NCBI RefSeq assembly: GCF_001748365.1
Contig: NZ_BDHH01000010.1
Coordinates: 62,001 to 126,000 of the forward strand
DNA from: Fusibacter sp. 3D3
Lineage (GTDB): Bacteria > Bacillota > Clostridia > Peptostreptococcales > Acidaminobacteraceae
DNA length: 64,000 nucleotides
Direction: 5' to 3'
Shown here: piece by piece, positions 60,400-64,000 of the stretch
How positions within the stretch are numbered: position 1 is the first letter of the stretch
How the letters are laid out: each line of letters opens with the position of its first letter
Notes under the pieces: model-generated
What the model was told of the DNA's origin: nothing
The model's database searches: none
The model's input: the letters and a program-made list of their open reading frames with translations, nothing else
Program-made: the position numbers and the translations under genes

Positions 60400-62502
60400 T
60401 TGTATTCGATGATTGAAAAGAGAAATGGGGCGTTAAAGTCGTTTGATCGACATAAAATAGAAGCGGCAATTTTTAAATCTTTAGTGGTGACGAAGCCCTC
60501 AAGATTGAGAAAAGATTTGCTAAAACTCTCAGAAGTGGTGACGGATTATGTTTTGCTCTATTTAGAAGAAAAACAAATAAAAACATATCCTAAAGTAGAA
60601 ATAATTCAAGATGCGGTTGAAAATATCTTGATGAAGATGGGCGAATATGAAACGGCAAAAAGTTATATTAAATACCGTTTTGAACATAAAAAGCAACGTG
60701 AAAACAAGAAAACGGCAATGGATATATTAGCGCTATTTGGGGATTATATAGGCCAAAATGACTGGCTTGTCAGAGAAAATTCAAACATGAGTTATTCGTT
60801 ACAAGGCCTTAACAATCATATCATTTCCAAGGCATCGAAAGCGTTTTGGCTACACAATGTCTACTCGGAAACGGTCAAAATATCCCATGAAGAGGGTGCC
60901 ATTCACATTCATGATTTGGGTCTTTTGTCGACTTATTGTTGTGGTTGGAGTCTTGAAGATTTATTGCTCAAAGGTTTTGGTGGTGTTCCTGGGAAAGTAG
61001 AATCTGCTGCAGCAAAGCATTTTGACACCGCTTTACTTCAACTGGTGAATTTTATCTATACAGTTCAGGGCGAAGCGGCAGGTGCACAAGCGGTGTCTAA
61101 TTTTGACACGCTTTTAGCGCCATTTGTCAGAGTGGATCAGTTATCCTATAACGCTGTTAAACATGCTATGAAAACTTTTGTATTCAATATGAACATCGCA
61201 ACGAGAGTGGGGTTTCAAACGCCGTTCTTCAATATTACGATGGATAAAGAAGTGCCCTCAACACATAGAGAAATGCCTATTATCATTGGTGGAAAACATC
61301 TATATGAGCAAGTATACGGAGATTATCAACACGAAATGGATTTGATCAACAAAGCATTTTGCGAAGTGATGATGGAAGGTGATGCGAAAGGTAGAATCTT
61401 TACCTTCCCGATTCCAACCTATAACATTACAGATGACTGGGAATGGAACAATGACGTAACAGATAAGATTATGGAGATGACTGCTAAGTATGGAACCCCT
61501 TACTTTAGTAATTTTGTTAACTCAGATTTAAATCCAGAAGATGTACGCAGCATGTGCTGTCGCCTTAGACTGGATAACAAAGCCCTTATTAAACGCGGTG
61601 GAGGGCTATTTGGAGCCAATCCTAAAACAGGGTCCATAGGTGTTGTCACAGTAAATATGGGACGGATCGGATATCTTTCAAAGACCTATGAAGAACTTTT
61701 AAATCGTGTGGAACGCTTGATGGAGATTGCAAAGGATTCACTTGAAGCAAAAAGGAAAGTTCTGGAAGAGAATATGCTTAGAGGGCTCTATCCCTATTCA
61801 AGATATTATTTAGAAGAAGTCTATCAAAATTATGGCGAATATTGGCATAATCATTTTGCGACTATTGGACCAAACGGCATGAATGAATGCATACAAAATT
61901 TCACTGATGGCAGAGATAATATTGTGACCACTCAAGGTCGAGAAATGGCAAAAGCGATTTTAGATCATATGAATGAGGTACTTATAAGGTTCCAACAGGA
62001 AACAGGCCATCTTTATAATCTTGAAGCGAGTCCTGCTGAAGGTGCTGCTTATCGCTTTGCAAAAGCAGATAAAGCATTGTATCCCAACATTATAACGGCT
62101 GGGGGCGATGTGCCCTATTATACGAATTCGACTCAACTCCCCGTTGGGTTTTCGACGGATTTATTTGAAGCCCTTGACTATCAAGATGATTTGCAAACCA
62201 AGTACACTGGTGGTACAGTTTTTCATGGTTTTATTCCAGAGAAGATTCACTCGATAGAAACGGTAAAATGTATTCTTCAAAAGGTCACTCGAAATTATAA
62301 ACTTCCTTATTTCACCATTACACCGACCTTCAGCATATGTGAAGATCATAAGTATATCGCAGGTGAAGAACACACTTGCCCAACTTGTGGAAAACCAACA
62401 GAGGTTTGGTCTCGTGTAGTGGGATATCACCGCCCAATTAGTTCTTGGAACGATGGGAAACAATCCGAATTCGATGAACGCGTCGCTTTTTCAAATTTTT
62501 AG
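60400..62502 (+). CDS. nrdD: anaerobic (class III) ribonucleoside-triphosphate reductase
   Basis: 700 aa. ATP-cone (~3-95; IEKRNGALKSFDRHKIEAAI), catalytic barrel with the HIHDLG and TYCCGW region, GGGLFGANPKTGS and EASPAEG. The C-terminal zinc site (CEDHKYI ... CPTCGKP) is followed by the glycyl radical site RVVGYHRP (~676). It makes dNTPs without oxygen using a glycyl radical formed by NrdG. Start: TTG 60400 is 7 nt after GGGGG; the ATG at 60409 would be 16 nt away. nrdG follows after a 243-bp gap holding R2 copy b. Confidence 0.95.
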   Translation: MYSMIEKRNGALKSFDRHKIEAAIFKSLVVTKPSRLRKDLLKLSEVVTDYVLLYLEEKQIKTYPKVEIIQDAVENILMKMGEYETAKSYIKYRFEHKKQRENKKTAMDILALFGDYIGQNDWLVRENSNMSYSLQGLNNHIISKASKAFWLHNVYSETVKISHEEGAIHIHDLGLLSTYCCGWSLEDLLLKGFGGVPGKVESAAAKHFDTALLQLVNFIYTVQGEAAGAQAVSNFDTLLAPFVRVDQLSYNAVKHAMKTFVFNMNIATRVGFQTPFFNITMDKEVPSTHREMPIIIGGKHLYEQVYGDYQHEMDLINKAFCEVMMEGDAKGRIFTFPIPTYNITDDWEWNNDVTDKIMEMTAKYGTPYFSNFVNSDLNPEDVRSMCCRLRLDNKALIKRGGGLFGANPKTGSIGVVTVNMGRIGYLSKTYEELLNRVERLMEIAKDSLEAKRKVLEENMLRGLYPYSRYYLEEVYQNYGEYWHNHFATIGPNGMNECIQNFTDGRDNIVTTQGREMAKAILDHMNEVLIRFQQETGHLYNLEASPAEGAAYRFAKADKALYPNIITAGGDVPYYTNSTQLPVGFSTDLFEALDYQDDLQTKYTGGTVFHGFIPEKIHSIETVKCILQKVTRNYKLPYFTITPTFSICEDHKYIAGEEHTCPTCGKPTEVWSRVVGYHRPISSWNDGKQSEFDERVAFSNF

Positions 62503-62552
62503 AGAAAATATGGAATTTTATGTGGCAACTCATAGAAAAATATTATCTATAA

Positions 62553-62702
62553 ATCAAAGCGTATACTCAGTCCGCTTCGCTACCTTCGTAACACTTGCAC
62601 AATCCTATCGGATTGCATTCAGTGGGCGTTTGGACTCCCACTGAATTAGGCATATGAACCCCCACTTTGAGAAGTGGGGGACATCTCCTCAAGGGTTATA
62701 AT
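62553..62702 (-). repeat. R2 structured repeat, copy b
   Basis: Minus strand: AACCCTTG (62697-62690) pairs, one mismatch, with CAAGTGTT (62595-62588). Between them are the CCCCCACTT/AAGTGGGGG hairpin, the ATTCAGTGGGAGT/CCCACTGAAT hairpin and the CAATCC/GGATTG hairpin, then the conserved tail to AGTATACGCTTTGAT. Very similar to 34648-34793 apart from small changes; the long first stem is shorter here. It lies between nrdD and nrdG. Confidence 0.8.
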
Positions 62703-62745
62703 AAGACATATGATTTAGACTGAACATCGATTAGAAGGAGTCGTT

Positions 62746-63459
62746 ATGGCATTAAAACACATAAAATTCGAAAGCTTTTTAAAAACTTCATTTATTGATT
62801 ATCCAGATTTGATTTCTAGCGTTGCCTATTTTGGCAAGTGCAACTTCAAATGTCCCTATTGTCATAACGGGGACTTAGTTATGAGATCCAGTGAAAGGGT
62901 CAATTCCGAAGACTGGCTTTTACATTTGCAAAAAAGAAAAGGTTTAATTGACGGAGTCGTTATATCCGGTGGTGAACCTTCAATGAATAATGACATTTTA
63001 CCTTTGTTAGAAGCACTCAGAAAGCTGTCCATGAAGATTAAGATCGATACAAATGGCAGTAATCCAGAATGGCTTGAAAATATCATTGAACATCAGTTGG
63101 TGGATTATATTGCCATGGACCTTAAGAATACACCTTCTAAATATGAGGCGACTGCAGGCATAGCACATTTTGACAATCAAGGACTCTTTAAAAGCATTCA
63201 CACGATCATCCAAAGTGGTGTAAATCATGAATTTAGAACAACACTTATGAAGGAATTCCACGAATTAAGTGATTTAATAGAAATGGCAACACTTATAAAC
63301 GGGAGTGAGCGCTACACTTTACAACAATACGAGTATAATGAGAAACAAATTATAGATCACCCCTTTACTGCGTATTCAGCAGATGAGATGAATCATATGA
63401 AAGCTCAAATTCAACCTTTGCTTAAAGGGACACACATAAATGTCATCAGTAAATATTGA
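62746..63459 (+). CDS. nrdG: anaerobic ribonucleotide reductase activating enzyme (radical SAM)
   Basis: 237 aa. The SAM cluster motif CNFKCPYCHNGD has CX3CX2C spacing (~33-40), followed by GVVISGGEPSMN and IKIDTNGSNPEWL. This is the longer NrdG2-like class in clostridia, around 230 aa rather than 155. It installs the glycyl radical on NrdD. AGAAGGAG precedes the ATG. It belongs with nrdD functionally but is separated from it by R2 copy b. Confidence 0.92.
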   Translation: MALKHIKFESFLKTSFIDYPDLISSVAYFGKCNFKCPYCHNGDLVMRSSERVNSEDWLLHLQKRKGLIDGVVISGGEPSMNNDILPLLEALRKLSMKIKIDTNGSNPEWLENIIEHQLVDYIAMDLKNTPSKYEATAGIAHFDNQGLFKSIHTIIQSGVNHEFRTTLMKEFHELSDLIEMATLINGSERYTLQQYEYNEKQIIDHPFTAYSADEMNHMKAQIQPLLKGTHINVISKY

Positions 63460-63470
63460 TTTTATAGTCA

Positions 63471-63519
63471 GCACTTTGTGGGTAAACTTTAAACCGCCAA
63501 CTGCTGATTTTTTATTTTA
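63471..63519 (+). terminator. intrinsic terminator after nrdG
   Basis: Stem TCAGCA..TT / AA..TGCTGA with a long imperfect interior, followed by TTTTTTATTTT. Confidence 0.65.
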
Positions 63520-63525
63520 GAGATA

Positions 63526-63554
63526 TTGACGGCTAAAAGTGAAAAGCGTATAAT
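63526..63554 (+). promoter_or_regulatory. acpS promoter
   Basis: TTGACG (63526-63531), 17-bp spacer, TATAAT (63549-63554). Confidence 0.8.
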
Positions 63555-63590
63555 GATACATTGTTAGAAAACTAGGAATGAGTGTGGAAC

Positions 63591-63971
63591 ATGATAATTA
63601 AGGGTAACGGTGTAGACATCGTTGAAATTGAAAGATTCAAAAAAATTATAGAAGAGAAACCAAAGTTTTTGAAACGTTTCTTTACGGCTTCCGAAAATGA
63701 GTTTTTTGAGAAAAAACAGATGAAAGCAGAGACGATTTCTGGAAATTTTGCAGCTAAGGAAGCTGTTTCAAAGGCGTTTGGTACAGGTGTAAGGGGATTT
63801 AATCTTGTGGATATTGAAGTGCTTAGGGATGAATTGGGTCAGCCTTATGTGAATTTATACAATGGTGCCAAGGCGATTGCGCATCAAAAAGGGATTGAGA
63901 CATTGATGGTTTCAATTTCACATTCAAATGAAAATGCGATTGCATTTGTCATCGCTGTTGGGGAGGCGTGA
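63591..63971 (+). CDS. acpS: holo-[acyl-carrier-protein] synthase
   Basis: 126 aa. GNGVDIVEIERFKK (metal Asp at ~8), RFFTASENEFFEKK, the NFAAKEAVSKAFGTG motif with the catalytic Glu, and the VSISHSNENAIAFV C-terminus. It moves 4'-phosphopantetheine from CoA to apo-ACP, releasing PAP. ATG 63591 matches the family N-terminus; GTG 63582 has better spacing to AGGA and would add three residues. The next gene starts 4 nt after the stop. Confidence 0.95.
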   Translation: MIIKGNGVDIVEIERFKKIIEEKPKFLKRFFTASENEFFEKKQMKAETISGNFAAKEAVSKAFGTGVRGFNLVDIEVLRDELGQPYVNLYNGAKAIAHQKGIETLMVSISHSNENAIAFVIAVGEA

Positions 63972-63975
63972 AGTC

Positions 63976-64000
63976 ATGAAAATCGCAACGGAAAAGGACA
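63976..64000 (+). CDS. start of a gene cut by the window, possibly nnr
   Basis: ATG 63976 preceded by GGGAGG (63961-63966), reading MKIATEKD to the window end. Position right after acpS and the first residues resemble the bifunctional NAD(P)H-hydrate repair enzyme Nnr that often follows acpS in Firmicutes. Eight residues cannot prove it. Confidence 0.4.

Overview
The window reads as a piece of the chromosome of a low-GC, anaerobic Firmicute of the class Clostridia. The basis is AT-rich sequence, strong AGGAGG-type ribosome binding sites, T-rich intrinsic terminators, an oxygen-sensitive class III ribonucleotide reductase (nrdD/nrdG), a two-subunit 2-oxoacid:acceptor oxidoreductase, a PPi-type phosphofructokinase, addAB, psuK/psuG, lrgAB and a CIRCE-controlled htpG. 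I cannot name the species. No rRNA, tRNA, CRISPR array, prophage or intact transposase was seen.

Layout. 1-6 kb: a truncated minus-strand gene, a candidate small RNA, an HDOD signalling protein, a cytosolic parvulin, a YhaM-type nuclease and a membrane c-di-GMP phosphodiesterase. 6-15 kb: a PadR regulator with a glycine-repeat partner, SEC-C protein, M32 carboxypeptidase, PPi-PFK, aldehyde dehydrogenase, a two-component system and an alpha/beta hydrolase. 16-21 kb: a MotA/TolQ-like plus MotB/OmpA-like ion-motor pair and a secreted NAGPA-domain protein. 20.8-21.8 kb: a zinc-ribbon/S4-domain protein behind an elaborate leader with short peptides, a large nested stem-loop, a terminator and RBS-masking hairpins. 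22-28 kb: a diguanylate cyclase, then a membrane protein, Ser/Thr kinase, VWA protein and PP2C phosphatase, resembling the TerY phosphorylation triad. 28-37 kb: PrsW-like protease, MarR, Nif3-C-like protein, GNAT, 2-oxoacid oxidoreductase, lrgAB, htpG. 37-50 kb: CBS-ACT protein, a second diguanylate cyclase, two membrane proteins, an addB-addA-cysQ-cobO operon and an S41-like membrane protein. 50-64 kb: HutD-like protein, a second two-component system, two DUF4342 proteins, psuK-psuG, bioY-bioB, an HD hydrolase, nrdD-nrdG, acpS and the start of a probable nnr gene.

Regulation is unusually readable. There is a CIRCE upstream of htpG, a BirA-type operator over the bioYB promoter, two candidate NrdR boxes 32 bp apart before nrdD, a dyad at the padR promoter, and the attenuator-like leader at 20.9-21.2 kb.

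Three families of short structured intergenic repeats occur. R1 is 102 bp with compensating stem changes between copies. R2 is about 150 bp, a closing stem around several hairpins, at the htpG stop and between nrdD and nrdG. R3 is 74-106 bp with inverted ends. With the 20.9-kb leader they are the least explained sequences here and the best candidates for undescribed biology.
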